This document shows, in pieces, positions 46,901-56,328 of a stretch of 64,000 nucleotides of DNA. Each line of letters starts with the position of its first letter. Positions within the stretch are counted from its first letter, which is position 1. The stretch comes from Endocalyx cinctus (Eukaryota; Ascomycota; Sordariomycetes; Amphisphaeriales; Apiosporaceae). Under the pieces are notes generated by a model that worked only from the letters and a program-made list of their open reading frames with translations, searched no databases and was not told the DNA's origin. Location of the stretch: contig BCKC01000003.1 in the NCBI GenBank assembly GCA_001600455.1, positions 4,102,206 to 4,166,205 on the forward strand, read 5' to 3'. The translations under genes and the position numbers were made by a program.

Positions 46901-49900
46901 AAAGACACCACTTGGATACGGATTTGTTGTGTCGGCCATGCATCAAGATACAGGACATGAGTATCTCACTCTCGTTTTCGCGGAAGCCGTTACGAGCGCA
47001 TTCCGAGTACCAGAAATGTCTGCGATAAGTATTGTTGCTCAGGAGGACATCCCTAATGAGCAGTATGTTGTTCACGTGTGTGCTCATTTGGTATCTATAG
47101 AGGTTCTTCGCTTCGTTTTGAGCGATCAGACAGTACTTGTCCACAACGCACCCCCTATCATCAGGACAGCCCTTTCCACTCAGGCCGCGGCAAGAGCGAT
47201 ACATATTATTTTTACAACAGACTTAGCTGAGGCGGATGAGGACACTACTGAATCGCTGATTCGTCTGCCAAAATATTTGACAGAGATCGATATCGCGGAA
47301 ATCCCACTGCCCACTAAGCTATCCTACTTTGTTGGATTCTCTCCGAACACTTCTCAGACGCCAAACCGAAATGAGAGGATTATAGCCGAATACTTGAGAG
47401 AGCGTTTTCACACCTCTATTACAACTGCTAGCACACTTTACAACACCACCGGCTCAGATTTTCCGTCTTCACCCAGAACTCTGACTAGTGATATTCTTAA
47501 CGATGCCATGAAGTTCGCTCAGCATGATATGAAGGCCCTCACTACAAATGCACACATCGTGTCACCCATTCCGCTTGATCTAGAGGCACTTACTGGAGGC
47601 AAACGGCCCGACGACTGGCTGGCGGTAGTCAATTGGAGCAAAGCCACACGCGTCCCTGCGCATATTCGCCGACTCGATAGTACACCTGTGCTCAGGGGAG
47701 GAGACAGTACGTATTGGATCGTTGGTATCTCGCGCGCACTAGGTGTATCACTAGCGGACTGGTTTATCAGAAACGGCGCAACTACACTCGTCATCACCAG
47801 TCGAGATCCAGATATCGACCCTGATTGGATCACTGCGCACAGAAGAAATGGAAGCAGCGTTTTAGTTTTACCATGGTAAGATCGAGTTTTTTTTTTTTAA
47901 TCCCTTTTCTTTTTTATTGATAGTTCCGCATACGTCCTATTTGATAGAGCTTGAACTGACCATAGACCCATTGTCTACACCTATTAGCGATATAACTAAC
48001 GAGAATGAGCTCCAAGCTCTTCATCGCCATATTCGTTCCACCCTCCCACCAATTGCTGGTGTTGTTCAGGGCGCCATGGTTCTACATGATACACTCTTGC
48101 AGAATATGACATTTGAACAACTTACTGCCGTGACAAAGCCCAAAGTGGACGGCAGTATCCACCTAGACCGCATTTTCTACCAAGACACCAGTCTCGACTT
48201 CTTCGTCCTAGTGTCGTCAATCAACTGCGTGATCGGTAATGTTGGCCAGGCTAATTACGCCGCCGCTAATATGTTCATGTGTGGCCTCGCGGCCCAGCGG
48301 CGCAGAAGGGGTCTCCGCTCCGCTGCCGTCAACGTCGGTGCCGTCATCGGCACGGGGTACATGGCGCGTGAGTCACGGAGGGAGCTCGACAGCATCGTAG
48401 AGAGGTACAATATGCTACGCATGTCGGAGGACGACTGGTGCCAGTGCATTTGCGAGGCTATTGATGCCTGCCGGCTCGAGTCGCCGAACGGCCCCGAAAT
48501 CGTGACAGGTTTGTCGGAGGTATCCATCGATTTGATGGATGCCCCTGACGCACCAAGCTGGTACTCCGACCCCAAGTTCTCGCCTTTGATCGTTTCTGAG
48601 CCGGCCACGACAGAGAAAAAACAGCTTAGTGAGAATACAGTTAAGCCAACGGACGAGCTACTTCTCGAATGTCAGTCAGAAGAAGAGGCTCACCAAGTCA
48701 TTCAGAGTAAGTACTATTTGTGAATAGAAGAACGCCAAGCAAATGAGAGGATATCATTCTAATGCATATAACTAACTGAAAATATACTAGGCTCATTCGC
48801 CAAACAACTACGGATCATATTGCACACCAATATCTCCGATGATGATCTAATGACTTCACGTGGTGTTGAATTGGGACTTGATTCTCTTATTTCAGTGGAC
48901 ATTCGCACCTGGTTTCTCAAGAACATACATATCAATGTGCCAGTCTTGAAGATAATGGGAAACAACACCATGGGGTTTCTAGTGCAATACGCCGTCGAGA
49001 ATCTACCAGAAGAACTGTCCCCCTGGGCAAGAGACACCGAGTGGGCAAAACAACCACCACTGAGCAGCGAGAATGACAGTGCTCGCGGCAGGACGTCCAC
49101 CCCCTCTTCGGTACGCGAAGAGGACGTACTCTCGCCGATAACACCGGTGGAGACGAGCAATGCAACCTCTGCCTTAAAGTCGCGAACGAGTTTAAGTGGC
49201 AATCCTGATTGGAGGGACGAATCAAGTCCGCCATTAGACATATCTGACCCCCTCATCAATATCGGATCTCACATACCCAACTCACCGCCGAGAACTATAG
49301 TGCTGACCGGCTGTAGTGGACTTCTGGGGCATCATTTGGTTCACCATCTACTTTCCAAGTCCTGCGTGGAGAAGGTCATCTGCATTGCCGTGAGATCTCT
49401 CGAGGCTCGCCTGGGCGAGGGGAGGCTCCCAAGCGATCCCCGCATTGAATACCACGCCGGGGATCTCTCCCAGCCCCTCCTCGGTCTAACGCAGGAAGCG
49501 GCTGCGTCTGTATTTGCCAGGGCCGACGCGGTGATCCACAACGGCGCCGAGACGTCTCATCTCAAGCACTACGTAGACCTCCGACACACTAATGTAGATT
49601 CCACAATCCTACTGGCGCGTCTGTGCCTCGTGCGGCGGATTCCTCTTCACTACGTATCCTCCGCGGGCCTGGGCATCTTCCACGAACACGGCGATACCAG
49701 CGGATTCCCTCCAGTTCGTGTCCAACCACGCGACGGGTTCGATCCTGACGGCTCGTTCGGCTACGCGTGCAGCAAGTGGGTGTGCGAAATGTTCTTGGAA
49801 CAAATGTGCGATAAGTACGGGTTGCCAACTGTTATCCATCGACCATCCACGATAGTACGCGAAGGCAGGGATGCGGTAGGCCCAGAGGCTGAGAAGGACT

Positions 49901-50268
49901 GGATTAACGCGCTACTAGCCTACGCCAAGAGATTAAAGGCAGTGCCCGGCTTAGAGACAAATCCAGGCGCGTTAGATCTTGTGTATATGGCCACCGTCTG
50001 CGAGACCATTACTGGAGAGCTTTTTGGGGTTAATGGAGACGCACGGGGCGAAAGGAAGGTTAGGTACGTACATGAGATTGGGGATAAGGTGATACCCTTG
50101 GACCAGCTCTGTGACATTGGGTTAGCGGATCAAGCCCAGCCGTATGCTACTCTTCCGAAAGCGGAATGGATAGATGCAGCCATGGCCATAGGGCTTCACG
50201 CTGGTGTTGCGGCACTCATCGATGATATGGATGCGAGTGGAGAGAATTATCCGAAGCTTATTAAATAG
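40988..50268 (+). CDS. Highly reducing polyketide synthase with terminal reductase, KS-AT-DH-MT-KR-ACP-R
   Basis: Six exons: 40988-41831, 41946-42379, 42469-43111, 43192-47875, 47988-48706 and 48791-50268; 2933 residues. KS (about 8-430) has Cys180 (DTACSSS), His319 (EAHGTGT) and His358. AT (about 545-860) has GHSSG with Ser639. DH (about 938-1240) has His971 and Asp1154, but the usual HxxxGxxxxP reads HRVQNEVVFP, with Asn for Gly. MT (about 1400-1600) has LEIGAGTG. About 500 residues follow without a working ER. KR has VGISRALG (about 2152) and catalytic Ser/Tyr2292 (NYAAANMF). ACP has the phosphopantetheine Ser2473 (GLDSL). A linker of about 100 residues leads to the R domain (TGCSGLLG at 2614, YACSK at 2766), which should release the chain reductively as aldehyde or alcohol. 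There is no condensation or adenylation domain. This matches the betaenone-synthase-type layout and needs the trans-ER. The upstream in-frame TTG is not a start. Confidence 0.95.
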
Positions 50269-50720
50269 GGGCAATAATCAGATATTACCTATATGCGTAC
50301 CGACTAAATTATTACGAGCTTCTTGGTGTAGTCGGCTATCAGGCCGTCGAATTTATTTATGGACTACCAAATGTATTGTCAAAGATGTTGCCATACCTCT
50401 TTGTCTGTCTAAAGAGGGTAAGATCATTGCGTGTCGCACCTACTCGGCCTAACTGCTCTCCGTAGTCAGATGCCTCAGGCTGTGTGACTGCAGTTTGGAG
50501 CTGCAGAGCCAACCGAAAGGCATGTAGAAGTGTTACAATCAGGGTAGATAGGCGACACCAGCACGGCACAGGCGTCCCCGCCGGTACCCCGGGGATAGGA
50601 ATAGGAGAACAGTGCGCATATAAGTCGGTCCTCCCTCCTTAACAAGAGGTTGGTTGAACTTACCGAAATGATGAGAAGTAAGCCACCAGTAACATCTCGC
50701 CAATAATTATTGGGATTGAG
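50269..50720. other. Spacer right of the PKS
   Basis: PKS 3' region followed by sequence leading into the truncated DUF7708/NACHT-like gene. I could not find the missing N-terminal part of that gene here. Confidence 0.5.
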
Positions 50721-51632
50721 ATGGTTCTAATATTTTTTTTTTGTTCAGCCCAACAGCAACAGCAGACTCTTCATAGCCAGTCGCTGTTCGCTATTCAATC
50801 TGATTACAAGTCCATGTTTTGGCAAAATCAGATTGAGGATATTCAAAACTCAGTCCTACTTGAAGACTCGCCCGCTTCGGAGGAAATTTTGGCATACTGT
50901 AGGTCCATGCAGAAGCGACGGCAGCAGAAAATGCCGGCGCTGTCGAAGTTCAAATCCTGGGTCTCGGACCCGTCGTCCTCGCTGCTCCTCGCGCAGGGGC
51001 AAGGAGTGCGGACCAGCTCTCTCGACTTTGCCGCCGACTTCCTCGACACGATTCTCGAGCGAGGGTATCCGGTCTTGTGGTCGCTCCCGTCCGCGATCGA
51101 GGAAGACAGGAAGTCGAAGTCGCTGTCCTCGGTAGCGGCGGTGCTGCGATCGCTGATCTCGCAGGCCCTCGCGCTCAACCCGAGCATAGTGAGCGAAGGC
51201 GCGCATCCGCTAACGATCAAGAATTTCAAGACGGCGGTCAGCATTGAGCAGTGATTCGAATTGTTCCGGCGGTGCGTGTCCCGCATGGCGTGCGCCTTCG
51301 TCGTCGTCGACGTCGGCTTGATCGAGAGCGTGATCGAGCACGATGAGGAGGCCGAGTCCCAGTTCTTCAAAGCCAGCTACTTCGTCGAGAAAATATCCGA
51401 AATAGTAGAACAGAAGGATAAATGCGGGCTGAAGGTGGTCGTCATCTCATGGAGATTCGGTGTCACCACTCCCCTCGAGGCCGACGACCTCTTTGGCGAT
51501 GAGCAGATATGCACCGACATGGGGCGAAGAGTAGAAAGACTCATGCGCCAACCCAAGTACAGGGCTGTCTTCAGAAAAAAGAATCAGCAGTTCACCACAA
51601 AGTTCAGATCCTCATTGGCATCTGATTCTTGA
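50721..51632 (+). pseudogene. Truncated DUF7708/NACHT-like protein with in-frame stop
   Basis: One reading frame runs through this segment but is broken by TGA at 51252-51254, directly after a CAG codon and before TTC. Related fungal proteins have Trp at this site as I recall, so TGG to TGA is the simplest explanation. The left half holds a helical segment, KFKSWVSDPSSSLLLAQGQG and VLWSLPSA; the right half has VVVDVG and VVVISW, a pattern of the C-terminal part of fungal DUF7708 proteins linked to NACHT-type NTPases. The expected N-terminal DUF7708 domain is absent, and the apparent start sits at a T-rich TTTTGTTCAG sequence that looks like a splice acceptor. I read it as a 5'-truncated relic with one nonsense change. 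The alternative, a functional gene with an unseen intron, is less likely. Confidence 0.65.
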
Positions 51633-52052
51633 GCTAGGGGTTAATAGAGTCGGTGGCTGCTGGTAATTCACTACCAGCATAGAAGTTTTCATGAGAACCT
51701 TAAGGTGAAACTCGCGATCTTCCATTTTAGCGATATCTTGTATCAATTATTAGAAGTGCGGGTCTTTAACTATTGAATACAATCCATTGGATGCCTCATT
51801 TCAAATTGAACATATTTGGGGATGAAAAAGGACTGCGGATAAAGTTTGAGAGCAACAAGCTTTATTCATAAACTTTATTTAGCTTCAACTTATGTCATCA
51901 TCAATTCCTTGTATAACTTTGTTGCATAAATATTATTTGTCAAAAATATACTCCGTACTCAGCACTACCATTCTCGATGGGGTATCTCATTATTTTCATA
52001 GATAATAAAGCTAAATATACATATACATATAAACTTTTGTGTACACGGCTGA
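51633..52052. other. Convergent spacer
   Basis: Between the DUF7708 relic and the 3' end of the BCS1-like gene. It contains a TACTCCGTA copy at 51949-51957 and A/T-rich sequence; nothing coding. Confidence 0.5.
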
Positions 52053-53408
52053 TTATTTCTCGGCTTCAATTTTTGGCGGGATGACGCCTTCCGCCATCGT
52101 AATAGCGCCCTCCATGTCGTTCTTATTAAGTAAGAACAACCCTTGAATTGCGGCTGTACTTGTTTTGGGAACCTCTTCACCGTTCTTAGCTTCTCTGAAC
52201 AAGCCTAGCTGATCCAGCCGTGCCAGGAACCGCTCCTTGTTTACCCCATCCTTATCTACGTCACCGTAAAACCTCTCCCACATCTGACCTGCTTGGTACC
52301 TCGTAGCCTCGCCGATACGAACCATCATATCTACTCGGCCCGGCCTAATCAGAGCGGGATCAAGTAACTCGATATGATTCGTGGTGAGAAAAGCGATCCT
52401 TTCCTCTCCCGCCGAAAGGCCATCGAGGGCGTTCAACAAGCCGGAAAAGGTCACCGTCCCACCGGCGTACCCGTCCGAGTCCCTCTTCCTCCGATTGACG
52501 AATGCCGAATCCGCGTCCTCCAGGAGTACGATGGTACGCTCGGGAAGCTTCGTGAGCAGGAACGCGAGCTTGTCGTCGGTCACGCCGACCTCGCTCAGGT
52601 TGATCATCGCCACGCTGTAATCCAACTCGCCCGCTAGGGCCTGGATAAACGAGGTCTTTCCGCTGCCCGGAGGGCCGTACAGCAGGTATCCCCGGCGGTA
52701 AGGGATCCCGCGGTCGGCGTACCACTGCTGTCGCGAGAGGAAATCCCGCGCGTCGTAGACGATGCTCTCTTTCACCCCTTCGTCTAATACGACACTCCCC
52801 AACGGACGCTTCCTGCGCGGCGGGCCCAGCGGCACCCAATCGAAGTTTCGCACCGAGTAGACGACGGTCTTGCCTTGGTTAGCTTCCAATGCGAGGCCGC
52901 GCGCTTCCATGAAGATGTCCTCGAATATATGCCGATGCGCGTAGAACGTGGAGAGCTCAACGGTCTCGTGGGGCTCGCCCGTGTTCGTCTTCGCGGTCGC
53001 CTGTTTCTCCCTGTTGACCCATATGTATGCATGTTTGTGCTTGACTATATGTCTTCCGTAGCCGGGCTGGAGGAAGAAGCTCGCCTCGGTGGGGCCGTTC
53101 GGCGTTGTGCTTGTGGTGGTGGTGATGGCAAATTTGTGGATGCGCGTGAGTCGCTTGGCGAGGAACGAGGTCTGGGGGCGCGGCTCCGAGAGCCATGCTA
53201 GAATCCACGGGTAAGATGGGTCCTGTCGGCTGATCTCTACGTTGACGAACATCCGACGCCGCATCAGACCGACGGCAGATATGGCACCTTTTCGCGCAAA
53301 GGCCAACGCGGTGCCGAGGGAGGCGAGGCCGAAGCCTCCCGCAAAAACGGGATTTTCTAATAGCGCATTTAGATTGAGTAAAGATTGTACTGATTCTGTC
53401 TCGGACAT
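52053..53408 (-). CDS. bcs1: BCS1-type mitochondrial AAA ATPase
   Basis: Single exon, 451 residues, close to the ~450 of yeast Bcs1. The N-terminal segment has a hydrophobic stretch (about 20-50) and the BCS1-specific domain (about 60-240) with SYPWILAWLSE, FFLQPGYGRHIV and FDWVPLGPPRRKRPLGSVVLD. The AAA module follows: Walker A GPPGSGKTS (about 256-264), Walker B IVLLEDAD, sensor region FLTTNHIELLDPALIRPGR with the arginine finger. The family translocates the folded Rieske iron-sulfur protein across the inner mitochondrial membrane for complex III assembly. Fungi often have several paralogues, so this may be the housekeeping copy or a diverged relative. It lies just outside the metabolite cluster and has no obvious link to it. 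Confidence 0.9.
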   Translation of the reverse strand: MSETESVQSLLNLNALLENPVFAGGFGLASLGTALAFARKGAISAVGLMRRRMFVNVEISRQDPSYPWILAWLSEPRPQTSFLAKRLTRIHKFAITTTTSTTPNGPTEASFFLQPGYGRHIVKHKHAYIWVNREKQATAKTNTGEPHETVELSTFYAHRHIFEDIFMEARGLALEANQGKTVVYSVRNFDWVPLGPPRRKRPLGSVVLDEGVKESIVYDARDFLSRQQWYADRGIPYRRGYLLYGPPGSGKTSFIQALAGELDYSVAMINLSEVGVTDDKLAFLLTKLPERTIVLLEDADSAFVNRRKRDSDGYAGGTVTFSGLLNALDGLSAGEERIAFLTTNHIELLDPALIRPGRVDMMVRIGEATRYQAGQMWERFYGDVDKDGVNKERFLARLDQLGLFREAKNGEEVPKTSTAAIQGLFLLNKNDMEGAITMAEGVIPPKIEAEK

Positions 53409-53961
53409 GACGACTCGAGGAGGGAAAAAGAACGTGGAAGAGGAACTCTACGATGCGGAATTGAAAAAGTCTCCGGAAACAAGGTGCAAAATGTGTGATG
53501 ACTAAGCTCAAAAATATTTTATCGATAAAGCTGTGTTTTAGTCATTCCTTGTTATATTTTTCATATACTGTAATAAATGCACCGTAATAAACGGAAAGGG
53601 CAGTTTTATCAGTAAAAAGCAACTTAAAATATACGGCATTCTAAGAGTCGATTATTGAATAGAGGTTTAATAGAAGTGATCGACGGACAGTGTAATGACC
53701 AAAAAAAGGGAGCACAATGATATTGTATTTTTCTAAGTCTCTGGTTCTATCTAATTAATTCTTCCCTCTTGAAAAGTAATTGGAAAAGTGGGTCGTCTCG
53801 GTTTAGGAGGGCTCTTCCCCACTCAGGTGGGTACACCCTTCCCAACAGCAGCTTAATGTAGGTTGACTTAGTGGTTATTTACAATGACCAGACCACTATA
53901 AAGTATACTATAAATCTACCACTGCCCTGAGACTCAGCATCAGCTCAACGCCAGCCAACAG

Positions 53962-54029
53962 CGATACGGTTGATACGGTTGATACGGTTAACGGTTAACG
54001 GTTAAAATAAGGGTTATGGTTAGGGTTAA
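53962..54029. repeat. Tandem GATACGGTT/AACGGTT repeats with telomere-like TTAGGG
   Basis: Three GATACGGTT units, then three AACGGTT units, then TAAGGGTTATGGTTAGGGTTAA, which includes one perfect and two degenerate copies of the fungal telomere unit TTAGGG. Confidence 0.75.
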
Positions 54030-54147
54030 TTCGGGGGCTAGGGGTCGGTGGGAGCCCTCCATTAGTGTACACGATATTATTTCGCGATAAGTGTTATATT
54101 ATGATACTTTTTTATTTCTTTTTCAAAGGGGTAGTATAAACAAAAGT

Positions 54148-54180
54148 TGAACCCGAGTGTAAGATTTACACCCGGGTTCA
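54148..54180. repeat. 15-bp inverted repeat with 3-nt loop
   Basis: TGAACCCGAGTGTAA and its reverse complement (one mismatch) are separated by GAT. The hairpin is strong. It lies at the border between A/T-rich DNA and a C-rich stretch, so it could be a terminator-like structure or the trace of a mobile-element end. Confidence 0.7.
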
Positions 54181-54436
54181 GCTAACCCCCGTTGACTCCC
54201 CCTCCACCGTCCCGGGGCAACCTTTAGACCCCCCGGTCAAACTGCGAGCTCCCCACTCCGTACTGGCCGGAGGTCCCACTAGTACAGATTCCATGGGCGT
54301 GCTGGCATAAGCGGCATTCTAGTCTTAAGAACACAGGTGTCTTCAAGGTATCTCCGTAGATATCTGCGTATTTCTCAGGTCTCTTCTGGTCTAGTTCTGT
54401 CTATCTATGTACCTTTAAGATTTCCACCCTTTTGCG

Positions 54437-54456
54437 GCGCCCCGCATGAGGGGCGC
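54437..54456. repeat. GC-rich hairpin
   Basis: A perfect 7-bp stem, GCGCCCC / GGGGCGC, with a 6-nt loop. No associated gene is evident. Confidence 0.6.
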
Positions 54457-54560
54457 AGTGGCCTAGTTTAATGGTACACCGGGATAGCCAGCACAGTAAC
54501 CCCGCCATGACATGGACCTCTTAGAAAATTATTACTGCTCCTCTGAGCCCTTCCTCGACA

Positions 54561-55463
54561 CTAGCTAACTCGATCTTTTATAAAAGTGACAATATCATCC
54601 ATTTCATCTGGAACAGAAGACCAATGCCCCTGGCCTTTATAAATCTTCCAGGTCACATTGTATCCGAGAGACTCAAGTGTTTCAAAAGCAGTTTCCCCAA
54701 ATGAAGGTTTGATTTTCTCATCAGCATCCCCATGCCCGATGAATACAGGGGTGCCTGTTGAAGTAGCATTCGTCGTAGGGCCGGTCAACTTGGTCAAGCC
54801 TAACAAGTCCCTGAAAAAATCAACGACATCGTGGATCGGATCTTGTTGTCCCCTGCCCGGATCGTTTCCTGCGTCGAAAGGGTCGTTTTCATCAGCAGGG
54901 CCGAAAGGATCGTCATCGCCATGTATTTCATCTCCGTCGATTAGAAATCTCTTAACATCCGGCTGGAAAGGAAGCCATCCACTGATGCCGATAAACCCCC
55001 CGAGTGGGAAATCCAAGGCCAATAAGCAGGATAAAGACATTGCACAGCCGTGACTGAGCCCGCCGAGAATGATTTTATCGCGAGGTATCTTCAATGACTC
55101 CTCGTCGAGCAACCGGGAAATCTCTTGAAAGGATTCGGAAAGGCCCTTGAGCTGTGTATTGGGCCGATGCCATGGATTATCCAAAGACGCGATGTCAAAC
55201 CACTGAGTCAATTTACTTCGCCTAAAAGCACTAGATCGGCGTCTTTTAGCTGTTGGAAACACGAATCGCGCCTCCGGAAAGACGTCGGGAAGTTTTCGAC
55301 CATCGGAGCAAACACCAGTTTCGAGCAACTTTTGGCCAAATTCTTTTCCGTTTGAACCAAGACCATGTAAGAGTATAAAAGTATGAGCATGATGAGATGT
55401 AGGTTCAACCACAAATAATGACGAGGCAATCTCTTCAAGGCCACTGTCGGCTTTGGTATCCAT
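54561..55463 (-). CDS. Acyl-protein thioesterase / phospholipase-carboxylesterase-like hydrolase
   Basis: Single exon, 300 residues. Alpha/beta-hydrolase motifs in order: ILLHGLGSNGKEF (oxyanion region, about 30-42), the nucleophile elbow GLSHGCAMS (about 134-142), the acid in GHGDADEKI, and the catalytic His in GQGHW. This is the arrangement of the carboxylesterase 2/acyl-protein thioesterase family. An acidic insertion of about 40 residues rich in Asp, Gly and Pro (GDDDPFGPADENDPFDAG) lies between the nucleophile and the acid and makes the protein longer than typical thioesterases of about 230 residues. No signal peptide, so it is probably cytosolic. The substrate is unknown. Confidence 0.88.
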   Translation of the reverse strand: MDTKADSGLEEIASSLFVVEPTSHHAHTFILLHGLGSNGKEFGQKLLETGVCSDGRKLPDVFPEARFVFPTAKRRRSSAFRRSKLTQWFDIASLDNPWHRPNTQLKGLSESFQEISRLLDEESLKIPRDKIILGGLSHGCAMSLSCLLALDFPLGGFIGISGWLPFQPDVKRFLIDGDEIHGDDDPFGPADENDPFDAGNDPGRGQQDPIHDVVDFFRDLLGLTKLTGPTTNATSTGTPVFIGHGDADEKIKPSFGETAFETLESLGYNVTWKIYKGQGHWSSVPDEMDDIVTFIKDRVS

Positions 55464-56328
55464 ATTAGGATAGATTGATATATTATCAGCTTAGAGTGGA
55501 AACCATTATAGGCTCAGCGGCAAAGAAGGTGAAAAAAAAAAAAAAAAAAAAGACGAGGCAGAGTTTAAAGCAGGGAATGAGGGGTGACGAGGGAAAATAC
55601 GTTAATGTAGCTAGAAATAATTGTAATACTTCAGGCTGCATGGCCCTATTCTGTTCCACCACCACAGACCAACAAACTGCTCCAATTAGCTATTGGTTTG
55701 GAAGTGATCCATGGCAGATAGTAAAGTAAATGGATATACAGCACTAGCTAACTCCACTAATGTTCGGAATTATGCGTATTTTGAATTATCATGTTAACTC
55801 GCACTCGACTTGCTTCTTGTAGAAATCCTAGAATATTATTTATGATACGGAGTATTGAAATAATATTTACAACTTCATATACAACATTTATAACTTATAT
55901 AAAGTATAAGATTTACTGCGTAACTCGGTTACTTGACTGAAAGTTAACTGAGTCAAGCCTGAATAAAAACAGTGGTGCTACTTAAAGATACGTCAAATCC
56001 TATTTTGACGCACGTACAGAGTATTACTTCACTCAATATATTCAATTACTTTTTAACCCCTTTTCCAGTTCATCTTTCCCGTTCATCCCATCCAACCCTA
56101 TTATGGCTTACGCTACGAATATCAAAGATCACCTTATCTCGTTGTCCACGTACGTTAATTGATCCAGCAAGGAACTCGCTTTAACACGTAGAAATATAGC
56201 GAGCTTGTCATCTTGTCTTGGTAGAGAAACCTGAAAAGAAGGAAGTATAATATCATCAAATATTTACTCTATCGCAGTATAAATTCAGATCGCTCTATGC
56301 AGATAACTAATCCGGTGAGTTTGAAAAA
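55464..56328. other. Intergenic spacer
   Basis: Contains an A19 tract near 55532 and a TACGGAGTA copy at 55846-55854. If the SDR to the right uses an extra 3' exon, part of its end could lie near 56170-56230. No other gene is seen. Confidence 0.45.

Larger units (their letters stand above)
53409..54560. other. Repeat-bearing spacer
   Basis: About 1.15 kb without a gene. It contains tandem GATACGGTT/AACGGTT units, telomere-like TTAGGG, a 15-bp inverted repeat and a GC-rich hairpin, listed separately. The patchwork suggests a former insertion or rearrangement site. Confidence 0.6.

Noticed and set aside
47877..47879. Apparent stop splitting the PKS in its ketoreductase domain
   Set aside because: A 112-nt intron (47876-47987) with a GTAAGA donor and TAG acceptor removes it, and the junction restores a Cys-Asp-Ile-Thr segment expected in KR domains. 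The nearer acceptor at 47923 breaks the frame.
53962..54029. A true chromosome end
   Set aside because: Only one perfect TTAGGG unit is present and ordinary genes continue for 10 kb on the right.
54450..54520. tRNA-like box A sequence (TGGCCTAGTTTAATGG)
   Set aside because: No matching box B or cloverleaf could be drawn at the right distance.
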